NCBI GenBank assembly: GCA_030691505.1
Contig: JAUYEG010000163.1
Location: 1-64,000, forward strand
Direction: 5' to 3'
Source: Bacillota bacterium
GTDB taxonomy: Bacteria; Bacillota; Sulfobacillia; JAUYEG01
DNA length: 64,000 nt
Position numbers and translations under genes: made by a program. The notes under the pieces are model-generated. The model had not been told where the DNA came from. It ran no database searches and saw only the letters and a program-made list of their open reading frames with translations. Of this stretch, positions 43,167-53,697 are shown one piece after another (within the stretch, counting starts at the first letter, position 1; each line of letters begins with the position of its first letter).

Positions 43167-45725
43167 ATGCAAGCCAAAGCGAGCAAGGTGCGCAAGCGTC
43201 GAGAGAGTGCGACCAAGGCCCGGCCGTGGGCGGGCCCGGCCCGCAGGATTCTGCGTATCCTGCTTCTCGCGGTCCTGGCCGCTGGGATTGTGGGCGGCGG
43301 CCTTTTGGCGGGGTTCCTTTACTCGTCCTGGCGCGATCTGCCGGCCCTTAGCAGCATTGAGCCAAGGCTGCTGTCAACCTCATTCCTCTACGACCGCAAC
43401 GGTGAGCAGGTCACCGGGCTAATCGGCCCCGAAAACCGCATTCCGGTCACCCTTGCCGACATACCGCAATCGCTCAAAGACGCCTTCATTGCCCGCGAGG
43501 ATTGCTATTTCTACACCCATCGCGGCTTCGTGGTACGATCCATTATCCGCGCAGCCTACCAGGACATCTTCGGCGGCAGCTTTCAGGGCGGCAGCACGAT
43601 CACCCAGCAGCTGGCGCGCACAGCATTTCTCAGCCTGGACCAGACCATGAAGCGCAAGGTGCAGGAGCTAATCCTCTCGCTGCAACTCGAGCGCTCTTTC
43701 ACCAAGAACGAGATTCTTGAGATGTACCTCAATCAGATTCCGCTGGGGCACGGCGGCTACGGGGTGCAGGCCGCCGCCACCAACTACTTCAACAAGCACG
43801 TCTCACAGCTCACCCTGGCCGAGTCCGCGATGATCGCGGGGATGGCCAAGAGCCCGGGGCGTTTTTCGCCGTACGTCAACCTCGAGCAGGCCCGGCGCCA
43901 ACAGCACACGGTGCTGGCGCAGATGGTCAAATACGACTACATAGACCAGGCTGCGGCCGACGCCGCCTATGCCGAGGAACTCGTGCTGACCGGGCTTCCG
44001 AGCCGCACCACGTACCCGTACCCTTTCTTCGTGGACTACGTTCTCGACCAGCTTCTCAACGTACACAAGCTTGATCCCGAACTCATTTACTCCGGCGGCC
44101 TACGGATCTATAGCACCCTCGACCAACCCACCCAGACTGCCGCGGAGGCCGGGGTGGCCAAATACGCCCCCAATCTCCCGCGTAAGGATAACGACAAGGG
44201 AGAGAGCGCCGAGGTCGGCCTGGTCATCATGGAGAACGAAACCGGCTACCTGCGGGCGATCGTGGGCGGGGTCGAACACCGCCAGAAACTGCAGTTTAAC
44301 TTCGCTACGCAGTCTAAACGGCAGCCCGGTTCGGCGTTCAAGCCGATAGTGGACTACACGCCGGCGATCGATCTCGGTTACGGTCCGGCAACGCTGGTCG
44401 ACGACGCGCCGGTGGTCCTGTTTACCCTCAGCGGCGAAAGCTGGACGCCGTCCAATGTGAACAGCAGGTTTGTGGGGCTGGTTAACTTCCGGACTGCCCT
44501 CGAGAAGTCAATCAACACGGCCGCGGCCAGAGTCCTCAACATGATCGGTATTCGGACGGGCATCGACTACGCGCGGCGTATGGGCATCACCAGCCTGGTC
44601 ACAGAGGGGACGTTTAACGACGTCACCAACGCCCTCGCGCTCGGCGCGCTGACCAACGGGGTCTCGCCGCTTGAGCTCACGCGGGCCTATGCGGTTCTGG
44701 GCAACCGGGGCGTCAAGGTGCAGCCGCTCGCCGTTCTCCGCGTTGAGGACCGTTTCGGCCACGTGCTGGTGGACAACCAGCCGCGCCGCGAGGTCATCCT
44801 CAGCGAGCAGACGGCCTGGCTGATGTCGGACATTCTCACCGGGGTCATCCACAACGCAGGGGGCACCGGCTGGCGGGCCAAGCTCAACGGCGACTGGATC
44901 GCGGCCGGCAAGACCGGCACCTCCGAGGATAGCGCCGACGCGTGGTTCGCGGGCTACACGGCCCTGTATTCCGGCACCGTGTGGCTTGGCTATCCCAAGG
45001 AGCGCATTTCGATGGGCAAGGTACAGGGCGGCATGTACCCCGCGCTGATGTGGAAAGAGGCCATGGATGCGGTTCACGCGGGTCTTGAGCCCGTGGGTTT
45101 CGAGCGGCCCAAGGACATCGTGGACGTCGCCGTCTGCAAGAAATCGGGTAAGCTGCCCGGCCCGAACTGCCCGGCCGGGGATATCGGCACGGACGTGTTC
45201 CTGAAGGGCACTGAGCCCACCGAGGTGTGCACGACCCACGTCTCAGCCCGCGTGTGCCTGGGCGATGAGCACAGCCTGGCCGGCCCGAACTGCCCGCCGG
45301 AACTTGTCGTCTGGCGGACCTTCATCCGCCGCCCGGAGCCCTATTTCCCGTGGATCACATCCGAGGGTGTGGCTCTGGTCCCGCAGGATGCGGGGTCCGA
45401 AGTTCCGCAGGAGACGTGCAGGGTCCATTCTCCACCCGAACCGTTCGTGCCCGACCGGGTCGTTGAGGTCGTCATGAACGCCAGCAAGTACGACCCGGCG
45501 GTGATTCAGGTCTCGCACGGAAACCGCGTGAGGTTGGCGCTTACCGCCGTGGATCAAGCGTACGGCTTCGCTCTGCAGGGCTACGGGGTTTCGGCGCTGT
45601 GCCCGGCCGGACAGACAGTCACCCTGGACTTCGTGGCCGACCGCGCGGGGACGTTCTACTTCTTCTGCAACATGGACATCGGCGACACCAGATCCAAGAT
45701 GGTCGGGAGGCTGGTGGTCAACTAG
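43167..45725 (+). CDS. Class A penicillin-binding protein with C-terminal cupredoxin-like domain
   Basis: 852 residues; AGGAGG precedes the ATG. A basic cytoplasmic tail, helix 28-50, then a glycosyltransferase 51 domain (REDCYFYTHRGF near 110, GGSTITQQLART near 142) and a transpeptidase domain with active serine 389 in PGSAFKP, SINTAAA near 450 and KTGTSED near 582. These build and cross-link peptidoglycan outside the membrane. Residues about 640-750 contain several cysteines, including two PNCP motifs. The last 85 residues (VVEVVMNASKYDPAVIQVSHG to KMVGRLVVN) resemble the CuA/cupredoxin domain of cytochrome oxidase subunit II and nitrous oxide reductase, but only one cysteine and the methionine of the copper site remain. 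Confidence 0.92.
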   Translation: MQAKASKVRKRRESATKARPWAGPARRILRILLLAVLAAGIVGGGLLAGFLYSSWRDLPALSSIEPRLLSTSFLYDRNGEQVTGLIGPENRIPVTLADIPQSLKDAFIAREDCYFYTHRGFVVRSIIRAAYQDIFGGSFQGGSTITQQLARTAFLSLDQTMKRKVQELILSLQLERSFTKNEILEMYLNQIPLGHGGYGVQAAATNYFNKHVSQLTLAESAMIAGMAKSPGRFSPYVNLEQARRQQHTVLAQMVKYDYIDQAAADAAYAEELVLTGLPSRTTYPYPFFVDYVLDQLLNVHKLDPELIYSGGLRIYSTLDQPTQTAAEAGVAKYAPNLPRKDNDKGESAEVGLVIMENETGYLRAIVGGVEHRQKLQFNFATQSKRQPGSAFKPIVDYTPAIDLGYGPATLVDDAPVVLFTLSGESWTPSNVNSRFVGLVNFRTALEKSINTAAARVLNMIGIRTGIDYARRMGITSLVTEGTFNDVTNALALGALTNGVSPLELTRAYAVLGNRGVKVQPLAVLRVEDRFGHVLVDNQPRREVILSEQTAWLMSDILTGVIHNAGGTGWRAKLNGDWIAAGKTGTSEDSADAWFAGYTALYSGTVWLGYPKERISMGKVQGGMYPALMWKEAMDAVHAGLEPVGFERPKDIVDVAVCKKSGKLPGPNCPAGDIGTDVFLKGTEPTEVCTTHVSARVCLGDEHSLAGPNCPPELVVWRTFIRRPEPYFPWITSEGVALVPQDAGSEVPQETCRVHSPPEPFVPDRVVEVVMNASKYDPAVIQVSHGNRVRLALTAVDQAYGFALQGYGVSALCPAGQTVTLDFVADRAGTFYFFCNMDIGDTRSKMVGRLVVN

Positions 45726-45785
45726 CGGAGCGGGGGGCTGACGGGTATCGGGCCGGCGGATCCCGTCCGGGCGTCCTGGGCGGAA

Positions 45786-48215
45786 TTAGCGCAGTTCAGC
45801 CATCGCGACTCCGTCGCCGCCTTCGTTGGGCATTCCCGGCAGCACCAAGAGAACGTGCGGGTGCGCGCGCAGATGAGCCACGACCGCCTCGCGCAGCGCG
45901 CCCGTTCCCTTGCCGTGGATCACCCTGACCTTGCGAGCGCCTGCCAGTAACGCGTCATCGAGGTATTTATCCACACGCTCGATAGCGTCGAGCACTGTCG
46001 CGCCGCGGAGGTCGATCTCGGGCGAAAACGCCGCCGCCCGCTCTGCTGCCAGCCCGGGGGGCCGCGCCCCGCTGCCCCCCGCACCCTCGCCGCGCCCCGC
46101 CGCGCCCGCGCCGCTCGCGGTTCCGGCCCCACCCGTCTCGCCCCCCTCCGCTTGAACCAGGTCGCTGGCATCGGCCATCACGCGCATGATGCCCACCTGG
46201 ACCGCGACCTGCCCGGCCGAGTCGGGCGGAGTCAGGATGTAGCCCTCCTGCCCGAGCCGCAGCAGCCGGACGCGAAGCCCGGGACGAATCGACGCCGCGT
46301 CGATCGCGCCGCCGGGGACGGCCTCGGCCGGCGCGTCCGCCAGAAGGATTTCCGCCTCGGCGCGTGCGTCCTTGAACCGCTCGCGCAGTGCGGCGATGCC
46401 GCGCTCGACATCACGGCGGTCGGTGGCGCCCGCGAGCCGCCGCAATTCCTTGGAAATGGATTCGAACTCCGCGCGGGCGCGTGCCACTGCCTGGCGCAGG
46501 TCGGAACGCAGACGGTCGCGCGCCTCGCGCCACTGCTCTTCCAACTCGCGGAGCCGCGCCTCGTACTCGAACTTCAACGCCATGGCCTCGCGCCGGGCGC
46601 GTGCGGTCTCCTCGCGCTCAAGCTGGGCCTGATTGCGCTCCTCGACCAGGTCGCGGATCATGTCCTCAACCTTGATCCGGTCATCGCCGATCAACTGGCG
46701 GGCCCGCTCTGTGATCTGTCCCGCGAGCCCCAGCCTGCGGGCGATCGCAAGGGCGTTGCTCGAGCCCGGCACGCCGATGCTCAGCCGAAAGGTGGGGGCG
46801 AGCGTTTCCGGGTCAAAGGACACCGAGGCGTTGGCAATGCCGCCCCGGGTATACGCAAACGACTTGAGCTGCCCGTAATGCGTCGTCGCCATGGTCCGGC
46901 AGCCGCGGGCGTGCAGGGTTTCGAGCAACGCCACGGCCAGGGCGGCGCCCTCCACAGGGTCAGTCCCCGCCCCCACCTCGTCAAGAAGCACCAGGGACCG
47001 CTCCCCCGCCTGCCCGAGAATCCGCACGATGTTCCCCATGTGGGATGAGAAGGTGGAGAGGCTCTGCTCGATGCTCTGCTCGTCGCCGATATCCGCCAGC
47101 ACGTGTTCGAAGACGGTGGCCACAGGGCCGGGAGCGGTGGGCACGAACAGTCCCGCCTGTGCCATCACGCTGAGCAAGCCGGCGGTCTTGAGCGTGACGG
47201 TCTTGCCGCCCGTGTTGGGGCCTGTGATGACCATGATCTGAAAATCGCTGCCCAGCCGGATATCCACGGGCACCACGGTATCGGACGGCAGCAGGGGGTG
47301 GCGCGCCGCCGGGAATTCAAACCGAGCCGCCTCGGCCAGCTGGGGCCGGCACGCCCGGTAGTCCTCGGCCAGGCGCCCCTTGGCCAGCGCGAAATCGAGC
47401 TGCCGCAACACCGCAAGGGCTACCTGCAACTCATCGGCATGCGCCCCCACGTTCTGGGATAGCTCGGCGAGAATCCGCCGCACCTCGTCCCGTTCCTCAA
47501 TTGCCAGCCGCCGCAGCTCATTGTTGAGGGGGACACACGACGCGGGCTCGACAAAGACAGTGGCGCCCGAGGACGACACGTCGTGGACGACTCCGGGGAG
47601 CGACCCGCGCGACTCCTGACGCACGGGGAGCACCCACCGTCCCTCGCGCATCGTGACGATGGATTCCTGGAGACTCCGGGCGTACTCGGGGCTGCGCAGG
47701 TAGGACTGCATCCGCTCGCGCACCCGCTCGCCGAGGATCCGCTGCTGGCTCCGCAGGCGGTACAGCCGGTCGCTTGCGCGGTCGGCTATCTCGCCCTGGT
47801 CGCTTATGGCAACGGCGATGGCCTGAACGAGCGCGGACGGGTAGGTCACCGGCGCGGCGAGCGCCGCAAGGCCCGGGCACAGCGCGGCCTGCTGCACAAC
47901 GAAGTCCCGCAGCGAACGTGCCGCCCGGGCGGTATCGGCGACGGCGCGCAGTTCCAGCGGGTCGAGCACACCGCCCAAGGACGCCCGGCGGACCTCTTCG
48001 CGCACGTCATGAATTCCGCCAAGCGAAGGGAGCTGAACTGTCGTTAAGAGCGCGTGTGCCTCGGCTGTTTCCTGCAGCGCATCGGCGACGGCGACCCTGT
48101 CGGTGCTGGGTTGGAGCTCAAGCGCGGCCTCGCGCCCGAGCGGGGACGCGGCGCGGTCCGCGAGGGCGGCCAAGATGCGATCAAACTCCAGGATCCTGAG
48201 CGTCTTGGGGTCCAT
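45786..48215 (-). CDS. mutS2: Endonuclease MutS2
   Basis: 809 residues: MutS core and lever regions, the ATPase domain with Walker A GPNTGGKT near 332 and VLLDEVGAGTDP, a long charged coiled coil (about 505-640), a glycine-, alanine- and proline-rich linker (about 685-730) and a C-terminal Smr nuclease domain with IDLRGATVLDAI and VIHGKGTGALREAV. MutS2 limits recombination and, in Bacillus, acts on collided ribosomes. ATG 48215 behind GGGAGG begins the family N-terminus MDPKTLRILEFDRI. Confidence 0.95.
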   Translation of the reverse strand: MDPKTLRILEFDRILAALADRAASPLGREAALELQPSTDRVAVADALQETAEAHALLTTVQLPSLGGIHDVREEVRRASLGGVLDPLELRAVADTARAARSLRDFVVQQAALCPGLAALAAPVTYPSALVQAIAVAISDQGEIADRASDRLYRLRSQQRILGERVRERMQSYLRSPEYARSLQESIVTMREGRWVLPVRQESRGSLPGVVHDVSSSGATVFVEPASCVPLNNELRRLAIEERDEVRRILAELSQNVGAHADELQVALAVLRQLDFALAKGRLAEDYRACRPQLAEAARFEFPAARHPLLPSDTVVPVDIRLGSDFQIMVITGPNTGGKTVTLKTAGLLSVMAQAGLFVPTAPGPVATVFEHVLADIGDEQSIEQSLSTFSSHMGNIVRILGQAGERSLVLLDEVGAGTDPVEGAALAVALLETLHARGCRTMATTHYGQLKSFAYTRGGIANASVSFDPETLAPTFRLSIGVPGSSNALAIARRLGLAGQITERARQLIGDDRIKVEDMIRDLVEERNQAQLEREETARARREAMALKFEYEARLRELEEQWREARDRLRSDLRQAVARARAEFESISKELRRLAGATDRRDVERGIAALRERFKDARAEAEILLADAPAEAVPGGAIDAASIRPGLRVRLLRLGQEGYILTPPDSAGQVAVQVGIMRVMADASDLVQAEGGETGGAGTASGAGAAGRGEGAGGSGARPPGLAAERAAAFSPEIDLRGATVLDAIERVDKYLDDALLAGARKVRVIHGKGTGALREAVVAHLRAHPHVLLVLPGMPNEGGDGVAMAELR

Positions 48216-48361
48216 CGCCGACCTCCCCCCCCCGGTCCCGCAGTCCCCCGGTCCCTCCACATGCAACCCAATACTAATCGGCCCGACCGGCCGGAGCAAC
48301 GCCGGCGCGGCAGTGCGGATTGCCGTGCGCCCGTGCGGCTGCCCGAGGCCCGGCATCCGGG

Positions 48362-49258
48362 TCAGCCCGGTGCGGCCAGTGCCTCAAGCAGCCCTGCGAC
48401 GCCGGTCAGATCGGTGCACGACCGTGCGGCTTCGTGCGGCGGCCAGACCACCAAGGGTACCGGGTTGAGGGTGTGCGTGTCGCACGACATGTCCTCGATG
48501 TTCCCGTGATCGCTGAAAAGAACAAGGCGCACCGGCGAAACGCCGGGGGGTCCGCCGGCGTACGCGGCCTGTCGCCCACCTCCCAAGCCAAGCCCGTCAA
48601 GGACAGCCGCGAGGAACGCGTCCAGCCGCCGCAGCACATCCCGCGCGCGCCCGCGGTCGCCGCTGTGCCCGGCCTGGTCGGTGAGGAAGTACTCCAGGAC
48701 GGTCAGGTCATGCCTGGCGGCCACTCGCAGGGCGGTTTCCGCAGCGCCGCGCGCGTCAAGCCGGGGAACGTCTTCACCCTGGGCGCACAGCGCGTCGCCG
48801 GTGAGGTCATGGTGAACGCCATCGCCGCGCCTGAGGCTCGCCGCGTCGCGGAGCGGCAGCCCGGCGCTGACCGCCGCCAGCGTGCTGCACGACGCGCGCA
48901 TGTGGCCCGCGGCCATCATCCTCAGGTAGGCGCGGCTGTACGTGTTGAGAAACGCGGCCTTGCCGCCCGCCGAGGTCACGCGGGAGTAAAAGGTCCCACG
49001 AGCAAGCAACCGCCGCAGAGACGGCCCGGGGAAGCCCTGCACGTGCCGCCCCGCGACGGCTGCGGCGTTGACTCCGGTGAACAACGTCGCCTGACCGGTG
49101 GCGCTCTGAGGCAGGCCGGGCACTTTGAGCGTGGCGTCGAGCGGCACGGCCCCCGCAAGCAACCACGGAAGGACCTCCAGCTTGGAGTCGAGAACCGGGT
49201 TGTCCTCGGTGTCGGGGCGGCCCAGGCCGAGCCCGTCCACAAACACCGCCAGGACCAT
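48362..49258 (-). CDS. Alkaline-phosphatase-superfamily metalloenzyme, related to phosphoglycerate mutase
   Basis: 298 residues. Metal-ligand motifs of the superfamily are visible in order: VFVDGLGLG near residue 5, QSATGQATLFTG near 54 with the expected nucleophile, FLTDQAGHSGD near 205, LFSDHGNIED near 258 and THTLNPVPLVVW near 272. It is much shorter than cofactor-independent phosphoglycerate mutase (about 510) and lacks its inserted domain, so its substrate is unknown. Its ATG overlaps the polX stop. Confidence 0.8.
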   Translation of the reverse strand: MVLAVFVDGLGLGRPDTEDNPVLDSKLEVLPWLLAGAVPLDATLKVPGLPQSATGQATLFTGVNAAAVAGRHVQGFPGPSLRRLLARGTFYSRVTSAGGKAAFLNTYSRAYLRMMAAGHMRASCSTLAAVSAGLPLRDAASLRRGDGVHHDLTGDALCAQGEDVPRLDARGAAETALRVAARHDLTVLEYFLTDQAGHSGDRGRARDVLRRLDAFLAAVLDGLGLGGGRQAAYAGGPPGVSPVRLVLFSDHGNIEDMSCDTHTLNPVPLVVWPPHEAARSCTDLTGVAGLLEALAAPG

Positions 49259-51015
49259 CAGCGGGAGCGGGCCAGTCGGCGGCGCCGCCACTCGAGCAGT
49301 TGCTCCAGCGAAAGCGCGTTGAGCACATCTTCGCGCCGCACCCATCCACGCCGCGCGGACCACACGCCCATCTCCATGTCGCCCAGATTGCGGTGGTCGT
49401 GCGCATCGGTGCTGATGGCGATCTTGACCCCCGCCCCGACGGCCCGCCGGGCCATCGGCGGCGGAACGTCGAGCCTGTGGGGCGATGCGTTAAGCTCAAG
49501 CGCGGTACCCGTTTCGGCGGCGGCCGCGATGAGCGCCTCCGAGTCGAGCTCGTAGGGCTGGCGTGCACCGATGATCCGCCCTGTCGGGTGGGCGATGACA
49601 TCCACCAGCGGGTGCCTGGCGGCGCCGACAAGCCTGGCCGTAAGGTCCGGGCCGTCGCGGCGCGATGGCGTGTGCACCGCCGCGACGACCCAATCGAGCC
49701 GCCGCAGCACCTCGTCCGGCAGATCAAGTTCGCCGCCGGCAAGCACCTCGACCTCGCACCCACGGAGGATGCGGCAGCGCCCGCCGCCGCGGTTGAGTGC
49801 GTCGATGTCCTCCGCCTGCGAGGCGAGGCGCTCGGAGGTCAGGCCCCGGGCAAACGCGAGTGAACGGCTGTGGTCGGTGATGGCCAGGTATTCAAGGCCA
49901 CGGGCGGCCGCCGCCCCGGCGAGGACGGCCGCCGGGTCGCGCCCGTCGCTCCAGTCCGTGTGGGTGTGCAGGTCGCCCCTGATGTCAGCCGGGTCGACCA
50001 GTTCGGGAAGCCGGCTGCCCGCAGCGGCCTCGATTTCGCCGGTATCCTCGCGGAGCTCGGGCGGGATATACTCGAGGCCGAGGGCCGCGTACAACTCCGC
50101 CTCGGATCGCGCTGCCAGAGGTGGGGCCTCCAACCCTGGAGGGTCCTCCGCGCCGGGCAGACACGTCAGCCCGTATTCGTTTAGCCTCAGCCCCCGGCTC
50201 TTGGCGAGCTCGCGCAACCGGACGTTGTGCTCCTTGGAACCGGTGAAGTACAGCAGGGCGGCGGCGTACTGCTCGGGAGCGACGGCGCGAACATCCACCT
50301 GAAAGCCGTCACGAACCCGTACGCTGGCCTTGGTGTCGCCCAGCGCCAGGACCTCGCTCACAAATGGCCCCGCCGCGAAAGCGTCCAGAACCTCTCGTGG
50401 CCTGAGCGTGGAAACAAGCAAGTCCAGATCCCCGACGGTTTCCAGCCCGCGCCGGAGGCTGCCCGCGTAGGCCGCCGCGACGACGCCCACATGGCCCCGC
50501 AAGACTGACAGCAGGCCTTGAGCCAGGGGCAGCGCGGTGGCGATGGGTGTCCGCCCGCCCCAGCGCCGCACCCCTTCGATGCCGGCCAGTACCGCGGCAG
50601 CACGCTTGCTCCCCCAACCGCGCAGCGCCGCGAGTCGCCCGTCGCCCGCTGCGTCCTCAAGCCCGTCCAGGTCGGAAACGCCCAACTCACGCCAGATCAT
50701 GGCGGCGCTCTTGGGACCGACGCCGGGAACGCGCATCAGCTGCAGAATCGCGGGGGGAAGCTCGGCGCGCAGTTCCTCCAGGAGCCGGCAGGTGCCGGTT
50801 TGGAGGATCTCCTCGATCTTGCGGGCGAAGCTCTCGCCGATGCCGCGAACGGTCTCTAGCCCGCCACGCCGGTGTACCTCGGAAAGGGGCTCGGGGTGCT
50901 CCTCTATCGATTGCGCCGCCCTCTGGTAGGCGCGCAGCTTAAAGCCTGCCAGCCCTTTGAGTTCGAGCAGGGCGGCCATCTCGTGAAAACGCGCTGCCAG
51001 CTCGGCGTTGGTCAT
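49258..51015 (-). CDS. polX: DNA polymerase/3'-5' exonuclease PolX
   Basis: 585 residues. An N-terminal helix-hairpin-helix and polymerase beta-like part (VPGVGPKSAAMIW, AGSLRRGLETVGDLDLLVS with the catalytic aspartates) and a C-terminal PHP nuclease domain (GDLHTHTDWSDGRDP near 348, AITDHSRSL, ISTDAHDHRNL). Family X polymerases of this type fill short gaps in base-excision repair. It lies between zapA and the metalloenzyme gene, in the zapA-polX-mutS2 order common in Firmicutes. Confidence 0.95.
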   Translation of the reverse strand: MTNAELAARFHEMAALLELKGLAGFKLRAYQRAAQSIEEHPEPLSEVHRRGGLETVRGIGESFARKIEEILQTGTCRLLEELRAELPPAILQLMRVPGVGPKSAAMIWRELGVSDLDGLEDAAGDGRLAALRGWGSKRAAAVLAGIEGVRRWGGRTPIATALPLAQGLLSVLRGHVGVVAAAYAGSLRRGLETVGDLDLLVSTLRPREVLDAFAAGPFVSEVLALGDTKASVRVRDGFQVDVRAVAPEQYAAALLYFTGSKEHNVRLRELAKSRGLRLNEYGLTCLPGAEDPPGLEAPPLAARSEAELYAALGLEYIPPELREDTGEIEAAAGSRLPELVDPADIRGDLHTHTDWSDGRDPAAVLAGAAAARGLEYLAITDHSRSLAFARGLTSERLASQAEDIDALNRGGGRCRILRGCEVEVLAGGELDLPDEVLRRLDWVVAAVHTPSRRDGPDLTARLVGAARHPLVDVIAHPTGRIIGARQPYELDSEALIAAAAETGTALELNASPHRLDVPPPMARRAVGAGVKIAISTDAHDHRNLGDMEMGVWSARRGWVRREDVLNALSLEQLLEWRRRRLARSR

Positions 51016-51022
51016 CCGGCCG

Positions 51023-51343
51023 CTAGGTTTTCCCCTGGCGCTTGGCCCACTCGTCCTCGAAAATCGACGTCAGGGTTGCATGTTCTTGCCGCAACCTGAA
51101 AAGCTCGTCCGCGATCTGCAGGGCGGCGAGCACGGCCACGCGGCCCGTACCCAGTTTGCTCTGGTTGCCGGCCACGCGGCGCATCGCGGAGTCGACGTAC
51201 TCGCCGAGCGCTCTGAGATGCTCCCCATCGGCAGAGGACTTGAGCGGGTAGTCCTCGCCGTAGACCCTGAGGATGACCCGGCCCCTGGTCCCCTCCTGGC
51301 CCGTGGCCTTGATGTGGCCCAACCCTTGTGTGGGATCATGCAT
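51023..51343 (-). CDS. zapA: Cell division protein ZapA
   Basis: 106 residues. VILRVYGEDYPLKSSADGEHL is the ZapA N-terminal strand region, followed by a helix with VAVLAALQIADELFRLRQE. ZapA bundles FtsZ filaments at the division ring. The first 20 residues are extra, and an internal start is possible. Confidence 0.88.
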   Translation of the reverse strand: MHDPTQGLGHIKATGQEGTRGRVILRVYGEDYPLKSSADGEHLRALGEYVDSAMRRVAGNQSKLGTGRVAVLAALQIADELFRLRQEHATLTSIFEDEWAKRQGKT

Positions 51344-51378
51344 GCATGCTCGCCTCCGCCGGATTACATTTGCCGCCG

Positions 51379-53352
<1,974 letters not shown>

Positions 53353-53369
53353 CACCCGTGTCCTCCTTC

Positions 53370-53626
53370 CTCATCCGGCCGCAAAAAGGGCCAGCGGTCG
53401 TGACCGCTGGCCCGTATGTCCCGGATGAGCGCACCCGAAGGTGCTGGGCGGGTTGTTGCACTACCGGCTGATCTGCGCCGCACGTGCCAGCGGGTAAGCG
53501 GAAACAGCCCGTGCAGGCAAACACGCCCGCACGGGCAGCGCTCTCCCCTCAGACCGTCAGCACGGCGCCGTTCATCGCGGCTCGAAGACCTCCCCGTATG
53601 CGGAACAGACCAGACGCACCCGTTGC
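53370..53626 (-). promoter_or_regulatory. Structured attenuator leader of the ABC-F gene
   Basis: The minus-strand leader of about 270 bases holds in order: two tiny overlapping reading frames (15 and 8 codons, the second at 53575-53549), a hairpin (53536-53525 with 53518-53507), an anti-terminator segment CCGCTGGC (53493-53486), an outer stem half (53429-53421), a terminator (53413-53388 plus T-run) and the other outer half (53378-53370) directly before AAGGAGG. The anti-terminator segment is exactly complementary to the 5' arm of the terminator, so the two folds exclude each other. Confidence 0.65.
53383..53413 (-). terminator. Leader terminator of the ABC-F gene
   Basis: A perfect 12-base stem (53388-53399 with 53402-53413, minimal loop) followed by TTTTT on the minus strand, about 30 bases before the ABC-F start codon. 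It can stop transcription before the gene. Confidence 0.85.
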
Positions 53627-53632
53627 GGGTTT

Positions 53633-53662
53633 ATCCTAGCAGATGCCGCTCAGGACAGTCAA
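53633..53662 (-). promoter_or_regulatory. Promoter of the ABC-F leader
   Basis: Minus strand: TTGACT (53662-53657), 18 bases, TAGGAT (53638-53633). It begins 36 bases after the pheT stop and would start the leader near 53626. Confidence 0.5.
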
Positions 53663-53697
53663 CCCGAACGCACAACATCCGCCGGCCGGCCCCTGCC

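Noticed and set aside
45726-45785. Weak hairpin (GACGGG with CCCGTC) between pbp and mutS2 as a terminator
   Set aside because: Stem of six with a large loop and no T-run; not supportable.
46020-46150. Low-complexity GC block in mutS2 as a possible insertion
   Set aside because: It encodes the glycine/alanine/proline linker before the Smr domain, in frame and normal for MutS2.
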